Of a stretch of 64,000 nucleotides of DNA, positions 30,521-42,197 are shown in pieces (position 1 is the first letter of the stretch; each line of letters starts with the position of its first letter). Origin of the DNA: Bugulina stolonifera (taxonomy: Eukaryota > Bryozoa > Gymnolaemata > Cheilostomatida > Bugulidae). The stretch is taken from contig OW285194.1 of assembly GCA_935421135.1 (NCBI GenBank), positions 1,696,501-1,760,500 on the forward strand. The letters run 5' to 3'. The position numbers were made by a program, and so were the translations under genes. The notes beneath the pieces are model-generated. The model did not search any database, had not been told where the DNA came from, and saw nothing but the letters and a program-made list of their open reading frames with translations.

Positions 30521-33056
30521 GTTTGTGTGCACTGTCCTACTTCATCAACTCCGACTGCTATGTCGACCAGTACTGTTCATCTGGAGGGATATGCGTGCAA
30601 AGGTGCATGCTGGGAAATAATGATATGTCAGGGCAGGAGCATTACTGTGTAAGTGGAGAGTGCCAACCTCTTGTCTCTCAGGCTATGAATACTACAAGGT
30701 GATGGTCTCTTCTTACATATTTGATGAGTATCTAGTACTTGTATGTGTCAGATTTCTTCTCTGCTATATTTACAATGACTCACCTGTGTTTCATCATGCT
30801 TTAGTTCCATCTACACACCTGTATGAGGTATTGCATTGTTAAGGCGTGCCTCCAGGGTTGGTATATTTACATAGCTAGAATATGTGCGTACCTGAACACC
30901 ACAGGTATTGATGTTCTTCATGTTATTTATTCATTTATGCGGTGTAATGTGGTATATTATAGTATATTACCAACTTTGACTGTCCTCAAGCTTGTGTTCA
31001 CAGGCTATGTGGTGTATTGTATACTTCGACTTTGAACTGTGGAATTGGCTCCTCTTGACAGAATAGTAAATGTTTCCAGAAATGTGTGACAGACAGGAGC
31101 CATCCAGTCTTTCTATAAGTCTGCTTACAGGAATACAGTACAGCTGACTGTTCTATGAGTTACCTGTCCTACATTGTTTTCTTGAGTTGATACAAACTTC
31201 CAATCTCTCGCTCAAACAGGAAGTCATGTAAAGCATCTCTCATTGTTTCTTCTATGCAGAAGAACTCGCATACTCTATAATTATAATGGTTCAGTAACTC
31301 ATTTATTTGTTTCAGCCGAAAGAAGATGATTGCCGTGAAGGATGTACCAAAAGTACTCAGTGCGCTCAAGGCCTTACCTGTATTCATGGAATATGTTCGG
31401 CTCCTTGTTTTAGACAGATTGGCTGTAGAGAAGGATTTTACTGTGCAGAAGGTATCTCTTTAATATACGCCATGAATTCAAATAATTTAGCTAGATCATG
31501 TGACTGATCGTCTTGCTCCATTACTCGAGATTTTACGCTGCTGTTGCGGGTGCACATATCGTAACTACTACAACTAATAGTAAGTTCAATTTAATCCTCA
31601 CCCAGGGAAAATGTGTGACAGTTTGTACAGAAGATGAAGATAGAAGAGAGACTCCAATATGCCCCTCCTACTTGTACTGTAAAACACCCACAGGAGATTA
31701 ATGCGATTCATCAAATGACTGTGATATTGGTTCTGACTGCTCTGGGTGTTTGTGTAGAGATGGAGCATATCTTGGTAGTAAACGTAAAACAGAGAAAGAC
31801 TGTGGTAAGTACATGTATGTGTGTTATTATATTTGAGTCACATGTACATGTATATAAAACGCATATATTCTATTCTTACTGAATACATATCTAAACAATG
31901 TAATATGTTATATTATATTATGTAATTATGTACTTAGGGAACAGGAAGACATGAGGTAGCACTGTCAGTATAATAATCAATTGATTATTTTGTTTTATTT
32001 ACATGAAGGAGTTATGTGTCCTTGGTGGTATCTATTCATCGACTCTCACCAGTTCAATGGTAGACATACTGCCCAAGTTGATTATTATCCCATGTGTATT
32101 GCTGCAAGGTAATGACACATTATACGTGCCATGGTGTCCTTTCTTTCAGTCAGATGTGATGTTCTACCAGGAGAGGTGGATACTGAATGTGGCTGTCCAG
32201 CCGCTAAAGCCCCACCAATTGAAGAATGTCTGTTATATAGTGTGTATCCTATCACTGCATTTGAACCTGATGGCTATACTCTGGTAAGATTATACAAGTA
32301 TCTCGTACTTATGTCTAGATGAGTGTGTACCCATTGCTCTTACCCACGATCTCTACTTCTTATGTACACAGTTATTAAAATATATACCTTGTTGACAGTC
32401 ATACTACAGATTTGTAACTTGGTCTTGGCAAAGCTACTAAGTATCACGTCTTATACTATATATTCATACATAGGTACTCGTGTCTAATGAATGGAGTTAC
32501 CATATTCAGTATGTGTATTCTTAGCTGACTCAAAGTGTAGTGCTGATGGTACCAGATGTGTCTGTAAACAAGGAATAGTACAATATGCAGGGGCTGTCTG
32601 CCAGCAACATCTCCAAGGTAAGTGTTCATCTACTCAATCTCTCCATTTCACTGTCTGGATATCTCTTGACTTGCCACCTTGTTGCGCAACAGAGCACTGA
32701 AGAAGTGAAGTGTCGATATACTCTGTTGTTCCTAGTTGTACTTTCACTTGCATATCATATACATTGTAAATGTACTTTATCACAGCACACCATTGTTGTA
32801 AGTGTGCAGGCAACATGTGCCCAGTAATAGTTCGGTTTGCTGCTGCGCCGATGTTTTAGTATTTAAGCTTTACGATGTCAAAATCAACCATAATTTCAAG
32901 TGAACTGCGTCGTGAAATAGGTTTATGCCCTACATACGTGGTAGTCTGACCTACTAAATTTTGACAGGATGTGACCAAACTGATTGTCTAGACAACCAAG
33001 ATTGTGATAACGATCATTGTTATAAGAAATGTAGTACAGGAAGTGACTGCTCCTAG
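30521..33056 (+). CDS. Cysteine-rich multi-exon gene, probably extracellular
   Basis: Exons read on the plus strand: 30521-30698 (or ending at a GTAAGT donor near 30648), 31316-31451, 31606-31804, 32009-32108, 32154-32283, 32525-32617 and 32968-33056. Each has an AG acceptor and a GT donor. The joins 31804/32009, 32108/32154 and 32617/32968 are in phase; others are not settled. Residues are dense in cysteine (for example CREGCTKSTQCAQGLTC and CDQTDCLDNQDC), with spacing like EB or EGF-like disulfide modules, so a secreted or cell-surface role is likely. An in-frame TAA (about 31699) breaks the third exon after TPTGD, and the set ends with TAG at 33054-33056. It may be a damaged gene, or part of the gene ending at 40075. 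Confidence 0.5.
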
Positions 33057-33743
33057 TTACTGATAACACCTCAGTATTAAAAAGTGGTTCACTATCTACT
33101 AGTACCACCTCAGTATTAAAAAGTGGTTCACTAGTTACTGATAACACCTCAGTATTAAAAAGTGGTTCACTATCTACTAGCAACACCTCAGTATTAAAGA
33201 GTGGTTCACTATCTACTAGTACCACCTCAGTATTAAAAAGTGGTTCACTATCTACTAGCAACACCTCAGTATTAAAAAGTGGATCACTATCTACTAGCAA
33301 CACCTCAGTATTAAAGAGTGGTTCACTATTTACTAGTACCACCTCAGTATTAAAGAGTGGTTCACTATCTACTAGTACCACCTCAGTATTAAAGAGTGGT
33401 TCACTATCTACTAGTACCACCTCAGTATTAAAGAGTGGTTCACTATCTACTAGTACCACCTCAGTATTAAAGAGTGGTTCACTATTTACTAGTACCACCT
33501 CAGTATTAAAGAGTGGTTCACTATCTACTAGCAACACCTCAGTATTAAAGAGTGGTTCACTATCTACTAGTACCACCTCAGTATTAAAAAGTGGTTCACT
33601 ATCTACTAGTACCACCTCAGTATTAAAGAGTGGTTCACTATCTACTAGTACCACCTCAGTATTAAAAAGTGGTTCACTATCTACTAGTACCACCTCAGTA
33701 TTAAAAAGTGGATCACTATTTACTAGTACCACCTCAGTATTAA
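33052..33743 (+). repeat. 39-bp tandem repeat, about 18 units
   Basis: The unit CACTATCTACTAGTACCACC... is 39 bases, so frames stay open through it. The plus-strand frame gives a Ser/Thr-rich 13-residue unit (TSVLKSGSLSTST) and continues to KPKCFPNVPSR and a stop. The minus strand also has a 269-codon frame (unit FNTEVVLVDSEPL). The plus frame follows the direction of the neighbouring exons and resembles a mucin-like stalk. One recurrent change (GGT/GGA) is silent only in the plus frame. Whether it is translated is uncertain. Confidence 0.6.
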
Positions 33744-33854
33744 AGCCAAAATGTTTTCCAAATGTCCCTTCCCGTTGAGTGTACTCTCGCTGTTCATTGT
33801 TCTAGTTTTTTTTTAGTGTACTAGTCACCCCTTGCTATTACTCTATTATTGCAG

Positions 33855-36800
33855 TTTGTATTTATTTCATTTTCGATGAGAAAAAGAATGCATCTGAATT
33901 TGATGACAAAGAGATGGAAAGTATTAGAGTTCAGGAGGTCATTTATCGCAGGTATAGTTCATAAGCGTAATGTTATCTTATTTGATATAGAGCTCAGTGA
34001 AGCATATAAGTATTGGACGCTATTCATTCTGTGGAATGGTGTGTTACAATGACCTCTTCATCTTTTTACCAGTATAACAGGGATTGACTTGTTATTATAC
34101 AGAGAGCGTTTAGTGTAATATTTATATAAGTGCTAGTTGTTCATACACACGCGTACCAATAGATACAAGCATGGGAAGAAGCTATGGGTGATGCTAGGTT
34201 TTCCTCATTAGAAGCAGTATGTGATGAATTGTGATTATTACTGTTAGCTGTAGGTCCTATACATAAATCATACCCAGTCATTCCCTATTGTGTAGGAGTG
34301 TGTATAAGAGTGAATCTGACTGACTGAATTTATTTGAGCTCATTTGGAAATTCCCAGCCTAGCTTTTCCCATAACTAAGCCGTGTTCGGCAATAATGCGT
34401 TAAAAATGACGACAGCCATCGCGTTAATACGAGACTTATTTAAATTTGTGCGATGATAATGCGATAAATTTTTAATTATGTGATATTATTTTTTATAATT
34501 TTTTATCACATTATTGGGAAATTTATTCCATCGTATCATTTGCCCGTCCATCGCATTGATGCTGGAAATGCCCTATATCTACAACATTATATATTTATAT
34601 ACATTGTGTATATATTATTGTGTTTTTGTGCACTGGTGTGGCTGGGGCAGTATAATGCAGTCCATGGTATCTAAAATCTCTGCTTTGATGAAAGAATTTG
34701 TGGAATTTGATGAATTCACAAACAATTTATGGAAGCCATGTCTGTTTCATTTCATGTTGATACTTGAAAATACAAGTTCGTTAATATAATATTCAAAGAT
34801 GAATCTTTCAAAATTTTATAGTCCTGGTAAGTTTGATGCAAAGTAAATAGCATTCCCCAAAAGGTTTAACTTTACTGTTAGGCCTATTAGTAGTAACCTG
34901 CTGTGTACAAGTAATACCTGTTAGATAATAGATAAGGTACAGTTTTACCCTTAAAAGAATTTGTCTATACCTACATTGTAGATGTAATTGATAAATTTCA
35001 GGTGACGCCAAAAACGTGGTCAGCCACATCAAGACCAGATTTCTTGGCCCCCTGTTGCCTGGCACCAGCGACAGGGGGTTTTATAAAGACAATAGGAGAG
35101 GTAAGTACGACATACAGTGGATATTTTGACAGTGCAAGACATACATGTAAGTCTCAACTGCATGGAGATCAATTGAAGCATAAACCCACTTTATCAAGTG
35201 CAACTTTTGCTATTTCAGAGATGTTTGCTGAGGCAGTAGCAAATAACACTGTTGCCTTTTTTAACAGAGTCCTGGAAGAAGAAAGTAAGTTCATAATACG
35301 TTGTCTATAGTGTAGTATGCTATAGTAAGCTGTAGTATGCTTATACTACAGTGTATAGTATTGTATGCTTATACTACAGTGTACAGTATTGTATGCTTAC
35401 ACTACAGTGTATAGTATTGTATGCTTATACTACAGTGTATAGTATTGTATGCTTATACTACAGTGTATAGTATTGTATGCTTATACTACAGTGTATAGTA
35501 TTGTATGCTTATATTACAGTGTATAGTATTGTATGTTTATGAACGTGTTATAGCATTGATGTAGTTGCCTGTGATAACACTACACAACTTACAGAACAAT
35601 AGAAATAATCAGCTATGAGTTGTGTTCTCCTACAGTATATGTTTCCTGTAGCAGTTCTACATGGATTTTCCCAAACCAGCTGCTGGACATATTGTATTGG
35701 AGTTGTCTCTTCATGTACACCTCCATGTGATCGTGTAGTTTCTTCACCCAAACTTAGGTTTCTCTAATATTAACTAAATCATCATGTGGGATCAAATGGT
35801 CTATTTGTTCCTTAGTCTCACAATGTTTAGATGTTAACCTTTACTCAACCACATATCCATCAATATATTCTCCTTCTGTTTACAAGGGATTTAGACTAGC
35901 GTCCGGGATTAATTTTTAGATAGCTGAGTATTTAGTGTCTGTCTTGTTTGTGTTTCTAGGATACATGCAAGAAAGACTGATTAGTATGGGAGTGGAGCTC
36001 ACCACTGCTCCTAAGTTGTGTGAGTAAATTGTATACTGAGATAAACACTGCTGTGACAATTACATTAACCTACCTGGTCTTCCCCTTCTGCTGTTGACTA
36101 GATGATTACTTGTATTATACTAGTGAGACCATAGAGTTATCTCCCCTAGAGCAGGAACTCCCGTAAATTTTGCGATGCCACTTTTCATTCCTGGCGGCCA
36201 TGATGTGTTGGGGTAGTTACCGTTTGTTTACATTAGTTACCTACGCGCTGCTATGATTAGTTAGTCATTTAGTTAGTAGTCCAAATTTGTTTTTGCTACC
36301 AATTAACTAAAATTTTTTGTTGCACACATATTTTCCAATTATTTCAGACCAACATAATTATTATATTTATCATATTTTGTAACTTTGATAGTAACTGCAT
36401 GGTAATTGCAAATATTGTACATCAGTATATTAGTACGTCACAAAATTATTATTACACAGCTCCTAGTTCTAGTTATTTTGGCTTTCAGTAGGCAAGTTTA
36501 CTTTACTTAACAGCTGTAGCATTAAGTAACACTTTTACCTCAAATTAGAATACAGCTAAAGCTACTGTAGTTGTTAATTGTCCTACGTCCTATGGATTAT
36601 CCTGGTATCACATGATTGATAGAGTATAAATACTAATAGGTGTATTTCTATATGTAGAACAGATTTGCAGAAGTTGCATATTACAAATAAAAACATTTAT
36701 GTAGACAGACAAAACCAATTCATAACATGGAGTATAAATGCCAATATTTTGACCAAATCTATTTTAAATATTTACTGAATAAAAATAGCATAAGAACTCT

Positions 36801-39800
36801 TATTCAATATTTAGAAGTCACTCCTTGCCATTCTTAGGAATAAGATCAGCCAGCTCTTCAAAATTCACAGCATCAGCACAGATCAATATTCTGTCTAGTA
36901 GACCTATATTAGGAAATTGATACCAGATAAATAAATGCTTCACGCTTACCATACATGAAACATGTTCAATGCCTACTGTCCTACCATAACAGAACAGCTA
37001 TTAGTAGTTACATGATTCTTGCCAAATTGGCATCACATTATATCAGAGCAAAATAAAGTACGATTTCGATAAGACATAGATGTTGATATAGTTGATCACT
37101 CTGGATGTTACCTATGAATTAAATCCATAACAGCTCTATAATAGACGACAGAAATCTACCAAGTACATTCTCACACATATATACAAAACAACAAGCCTTA
37201 ATTAAATCAAGCATCTCATTTTAACCGTGAAACCCATTTCTAATTGGAAAGCAGTTGTTACAGTTTGTGTGCACGAGTCCCATGAAAAGAGTTCATAATC
37301 ATAACCTACTTGATGGGTATGATGGATGAGCACCACACATAGAGTTGTGGCAATGTGCATCGTGGTATCCAGATTTCACTTTAATCTCCAACCTATAGAT
37401 GAAAAAAATCAATGCTACAACTCAACCTGCACCTATTCTATTGCAGGTAGAAAGGCTAAGAAAGTTGTGGTTAAACAAACTGTTACTAAGAAATTAAATA
37501 AACGACGTAGGCCTATAAACTTGCATAAGACTATTCAATGTTCTACATTATAATGTTTAATGACTAATTAACAGCCCTAATAAATTTAGATTTTTTCTTC
37601 CATATCATCTTTCCTTTCAGCTATAGTTTAGCTTGAAACCATTCTAAGATTATGCTAAGCTGGTGTAGATCTTTGATTATAATGTATTTAGGCTATTAAC
37701 TGCGCTATGCAATTAGATACTACAAAGCGTCGGAATCAAACTATAGACAGGAATGGACAAAGGAAAGTTCACATCGACATCTGTGAAACAAAAGTCATAG
37801 TTTATAGATTTCTTAAATAAATTTCCTAGCAATATAAAGTTAGCCTATACTAACATTCAAAGTAATGCTGATAGGCCTATAGCACAATTACAATAATTAT
37901 AATCATAATAGGCCTATTACACTTATTATCACAAAAAAATTAATTTACAATCACAAATATTAATATTATAAAATAATTATATAAATATAATCAATCCAAT
38001 GATAAACATGTTCATGTTGATTAATAGTCTATGGAAATCACCTGAATTAATAAAATAATAGTTAGTAGGTATAGTCACTGATCTGATGAGTGAGTGTTTT
38101 TGATCTGTGACTATTGTAATAAACTGCTAGTGAGTCGCGATCACAACTTCACCTGATAGTATTACTATATTTACTACGTAGTAGTAGCCTATTACCATTA
38201 CTATAGGTAGGTACAGCAGTGACAGTGGAGTGAGCAAAGTTAATTTAACTCAGCCTCAATCAATCAATCAATAACAGTACCGAGAGATTCCACTATAACT
38301 AGATAAATGAATGTGCTTATTAATTTTAAACAATGATACTTGCTATAACTTCTGGGCTAATTAAAATTATTATACTATTTATTATGGAGTAAATTTTTAA
38401 TTTTACAACAACAATATTTCTACAATAATAATAGAATAAATAACTACTAATAAATAAGAATTGAATTTATTTCATTGTCTTTCCAGTTCCAACTCACAGC
38501 AACCGTACTGTATTCCTACTAACCACACTGTTAGTCCAGAGAAACCCAAAGTATACTCTTGCAATTACATCAATGTTAACTATATGAGATTGTATAACTG
38601 TTGTTCCAGGAATGCCATTAGTACAACTAGCTCCGTGCTCATTTCTTGAAATAGACAGAATTGTCCGCGTGCTATTGAAAGTCCTTTATGGGTAGATAAT
38701 TCTGTACAATAAGCCTATCATGTTAGCGATTAGAGATTTTAATACCCAATAACATGCGGCTTTATTTTGGTTAACCAATCAACGCATTCACAGATTTTCT
38801 ACTGATATACGCTGCCGCGCTAGTCTGTTACTAGTATTATTTGGTCGAGTAAACATTCATTCTTATTTCTCTGTAAAGTCCTATTTTACAAAGAGATTTT
38901 TAAAATCACTATCATTGTGAAAAAGCAGAGATGTTACTAAACAGTTTAGATATAAATTGAAAACATTTTACACAAATAGTATCTGTAAATAACAGCGTTG
39001 AAAAGTTTTATGTTTTATATATAATTGTAATGGTAACTAATGTAAACAAACGGACGAAATCCCCATCGCATCATGGCCGCCCGTGGGGAAAACTGGCATC
39101 AAGTGACCAATCGGCGTTTAATAGCGGAAAATTTTTGAGTTCCTGCTCTATGGGGTGTTACCTCTATGAGTGAGACTTCCCAGTAGTAATGAGTGACCAT
39201 TTTCCTCTGTCTCACCACTATCATAGATGATATATAATATCTTAGTTACTCCTGTTGCAGGTAATAGATGGTCACATGACTGTATACTTATTGAATGTAT
39301 AGGTACAATATCAGTTGTTCAGTGAACACACAATAATGATATGTCTGTCTGTTATGATACTCTTATGTAGTCATATTATATTATTTTTAGTATCAGTACA
39401 GGTGGAGATAGCCTCAGCCTGTACTACAAAGGAGCAGTGGTGGCTCGCGGAGTATACGGAACAACATCCAACGTGTTCCATCTCAAGTGAAATACGTAAG
39501 TTTATTCACATGTTATACTTCTCTTAGGAAGATCAAAGGCATATAATTATATCAGGTACATACATCATGTATCTTTTATTTGATGGGACAGGCTTGAATT
39601 GAATATTTGCTCAATTCATTACAAACATTACAAAAACTACTATATTCTGTCATGTTGACATTGTAGTACCAGTAGAAGTGGAGAGAGCAGCATGCTCTGG
39701 TGACTCATGTCAACCCTTCTCTCCTGAGATAACGGAGAGATGGGTCCATCATGGCCCATCTGTAAGTCACAGCTATTAGTTATAATAATTGTTACCTCAG

Positions 39801-40075
39801 GCTTAGTTTGATGCTGTATTTGTTAGTATAAAATACAGTTATCTGATCTGTGTTGTATGTTACCTATTGATGGACAAATGATGACATGGATATTATCTAA
39901 CTAATATACAGTAAATTGTGTGTAACAGTAACAGGCTATGATAAGTTCGGCCTGCATACACATAACTACACTTTGTTTGATTATATTGTAGAGTAAGATC
40001 CCATGGGTCATCGGAGCGGTAGTAGGGGTCGGTGCTGCCTACGCAGCTTTTAATCTTTGGAAAAAGTACTGCTAG
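33855..40075 (+). CDS. Membrane-anchored protein gene, C-terminal exons, copy B
   Basis: Exons 33855-33951, 35002-35100, 35219-35284, 35960-36019, 39391-39495, 39667-39761 and 39992-40075 all have AG/GT ends. From 35002 onward every join is in phase, which chance would rarely give. The exon at 33855 encodes an acidic segment (FDEKKNASEFDDKEMESI). The exons 39391-39495 and 39667-39761 encode related units (VSVQVEIASAC and VPVEVERAAC). The last exon gives a membrane span (WVIGAVVGVGAAYAAF) and a basic tail ending WKKYC, then TAG. I do not recognise the family. A 5-base exon at 34822-34826 would join 33951 to 35002 in phase. A transposon fills the intron between 36019 and 39391. The last exon recurs at 227-310. 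Confidence 0.6.
35330..35535 (+). repeat. 28-bp tandem repeat in an intron
   Basis: About seven units of TGTATAGTATTGTATGCTTA plus TACTACAG, between the exons ending 35284 and starting 35960. No coding role is seen. Confidence 0.9.
36149..39148. mobile_element. DNA transposon with TA duplication inside an intron
   Basis: The ends GAGCAGGAACTC...GAGTTCCTGCTC are flanked by TA (36147-36148 and 39149-39150). Inverted similarity extends about 100-120 bases inward, including GGCGGCCATGATG and TTTGTTTACATTAGTTACC. The element is 3000 bases and lies in the intron between exons ending 36019 and starting 39391. A TA duplication suggests Tc1/mariner or a relative, but no transposase motif was recognised. 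It holds two exons of an unknown minus-strand gene (36818-37392). Remaining parts are AT-rich with short frames (37326-37553, 38461-38649) of no clear meaning. Confidence 0.65.
36818..37392 (-). CDS. Unknown gene, last two exons, inside the TA element
   Basis: Exon 37392-37320 (acceptor CTATAG, donor GTAGGT) encodes a segment with SGYHDAHCHNSMCGAHPSY. It joins in phase to exon 36903-36818 (acceptor ATATAG), which encodes DRILICADAVNFEELADLI and ends in TGA. The His/Cys cluster could bind zinc. Upstream exons would lie to the right but were not recognised. It may be part of the element's transposase or a cargo gene. Confidence 0.4.
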
Positions 40076-42081
40076 GGTATGTACTATATTATATGTTTTT
40101 ACATGTATTTATACTCATAAGATATGAGCACTGTGAATATAGGATGATCGGTTTGTGTCTTCTCTCCAAATTGCAGTCAGTGGTGTTATCAATATTCAGT
40201 GCCACTACCAACTGTTACTTCTGAGTCTATTGGCAGCTACACTAGAAACACATCTATTGTCAGTTGAACTAAAAACAATCCGCCGTGTTTTTAATATATT
40301 ACAGCAGCACCCAATACACACAGCTAAAATGTTAACCAACTAACTTGCAAACCCCTACTACACCATGCTGTTCTCTCCACCAATCAGTTCTTAAAGTCAG
40401 GCTTAAGGGACAGTAATCTGTGTATATGGTAAGTTAATATGGTACAGAAATGATGTTAGTTGTTTCTGAAACTGTATGCTAGATGAAATAGAAGCCTTTC
40501 AGTTGTTAGTTTATTTGGTTTAAGAGAATTCTGTCTGCAAATACTTTTCTGCAAGGAGAGTTTTAGTATGTCGAGACGGTCTGGTAGAAACATATTTCAT
40601 ATCCGATGAAGAGGAGCTCTCACTTTTGCTTCACGTTACTTCAATGTACATGAAGTAGTACAAACATACATGTTCCCACAAATTATTTTCCAGTTCCTCG
40701 GTGGTAGGATTGGTTCTGGCCCGAACACCTATCCCTTATCCAACGGAATTAGATGTGTTGCTGGAAGTTTCCATGACGAAGCAAGCCGTCAACAGACTAG
40801 TCTCTAGTATTTAAGCTACTGAGGAAGGCAGACTATATAATATGTATGTGTTGAAGGACTTGAACTGGATGTATCAGGGAAGAGTTTTACTGAGGATGAC
40901 TTGGCTGTGACAAAAGTAAGCTGTGAAAATACTGCTGACTATTTATCATTCATAACAGCTACTGTAACGGAAGATTTGGTCGGTCTATTGAGGTCTCACA
41001 AGGTTTTTTCAAATCTCCGATGGAGGAGACACATTTTCTTTTAGCCAATCATCTGCTATGTTACTTCTGAGCAGTCTACATATTTACCCAATCATCTACT
41101 GTGTTACTACAGGTAAATACCAATGTACACTGTAGAAAAGATTACTGTTATAAAGATAAGGAGTGTGAGCCTGACTGAAGTGAATGAGAGAATTCTTGAT
41201 GAGCATCGAACGATTTGTGTTGATCTCAATATTGTCTACAGCCTCTTCCTGAAATGTGTATTTGTAAGTATCTCAGTGCAGAGGACTAGATCGTTATCCA
41301 TACACTTTTGAGTGAATGCAATGTGCTTTACTGTGGTTAATGACAGTACTCAGTTTAGCTTCTCTCTAGAGGTAGCATGAGACATGAGAAATCTAGGGTC
41401 TCTTCTTTAGTTTTCCTGTCTCAAAATGTCGTCAAATTAACTAATAATGCCCAACATTTAATGCCCATGAAGTGTGCGATGCCGTCTATGTTAATATTAA
41501 ATGTCACTATTGTTCTGTTCATCCTTCATTGAAATGCATAATGATGTACATGTATATCATACAATATGAACTATCAATAGTTTACAGAGTAGCAATAGAA
41601 CTGTGGAGATTCTCTCATTCTAGTATAAACATTGACTAAGGTTTTAGGGAAGATTATTTGGATTCTAAAACGCAATCTCCTCTTGAAATTTTCATTAATT
41701 AATGTTTGGAATCATGCCCCAAAACTGTTGTTTCGTTCTTCGTCTACAGATTATGTATGTCTAACCATTGTATTATCCAGGTACTCGGATGGTGGGCTGT
41801 TTGGGGCCCGAACACCTACTACTCCAACAGAATGATACACTTGTAATTCTGAAGGTTTCCTGGTGAAATATGAGATGTGGTGGAAAACAGGTCTTTCCAG
41901 TAACCTCTCAGTAATCTCTCTGCCGGCAGCTACTGTGATGGGAGGCTCGGTGAGTCTGACTATAATAAAGTTTATTAAAAGAATCGATATAAAATGGACA
42001 GCCTTCAACTGGCCAATCATCTGCTATGTTTCCTGCGCACAGTTCAACAGTATCGACCAATCATATGCTCTCTTGCTACAG

Positions 42082-42197
42082 GTCAGTGTCAATGTAGAAA
42101 AGAGTGTTGTTATGAAGATAAATATGGTCAGACTGACTGGTACGAGTGTGAAGATTCTTCATGTGAGAATCAGACGTCTTGTGTTGACCACAATTGA
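42082..42197 (+). pseudogene. Cysteine-rich exon relic ending in a stop, copy B
   Basis: Counterpart of 2284-2399 with the same length, acceptor, frame and stop, and all eight cysteines kept (CQCRKECCYEDKYG and later CEDSSCENQTSC). Replacements relative to copy A include Lys to Glu and Asp to Glu, both conservative. Confidence 0.5.

Noticed and set aside
32923..33732. 269-codon minus-strand frame with the repeat FNTEVVLVDSEPL
   Set aside because: It is the antisense of a 39-bp tandem repeat with no stop in the unit. Neighbouring exons are on the plus strand, and there is no start context, domain or splice support.
41751..42020. 89-codon minus-strand frame in the copy B tail
   Set aside because: It is antisense to decayed exons and is not kept open in the matching copy A region.
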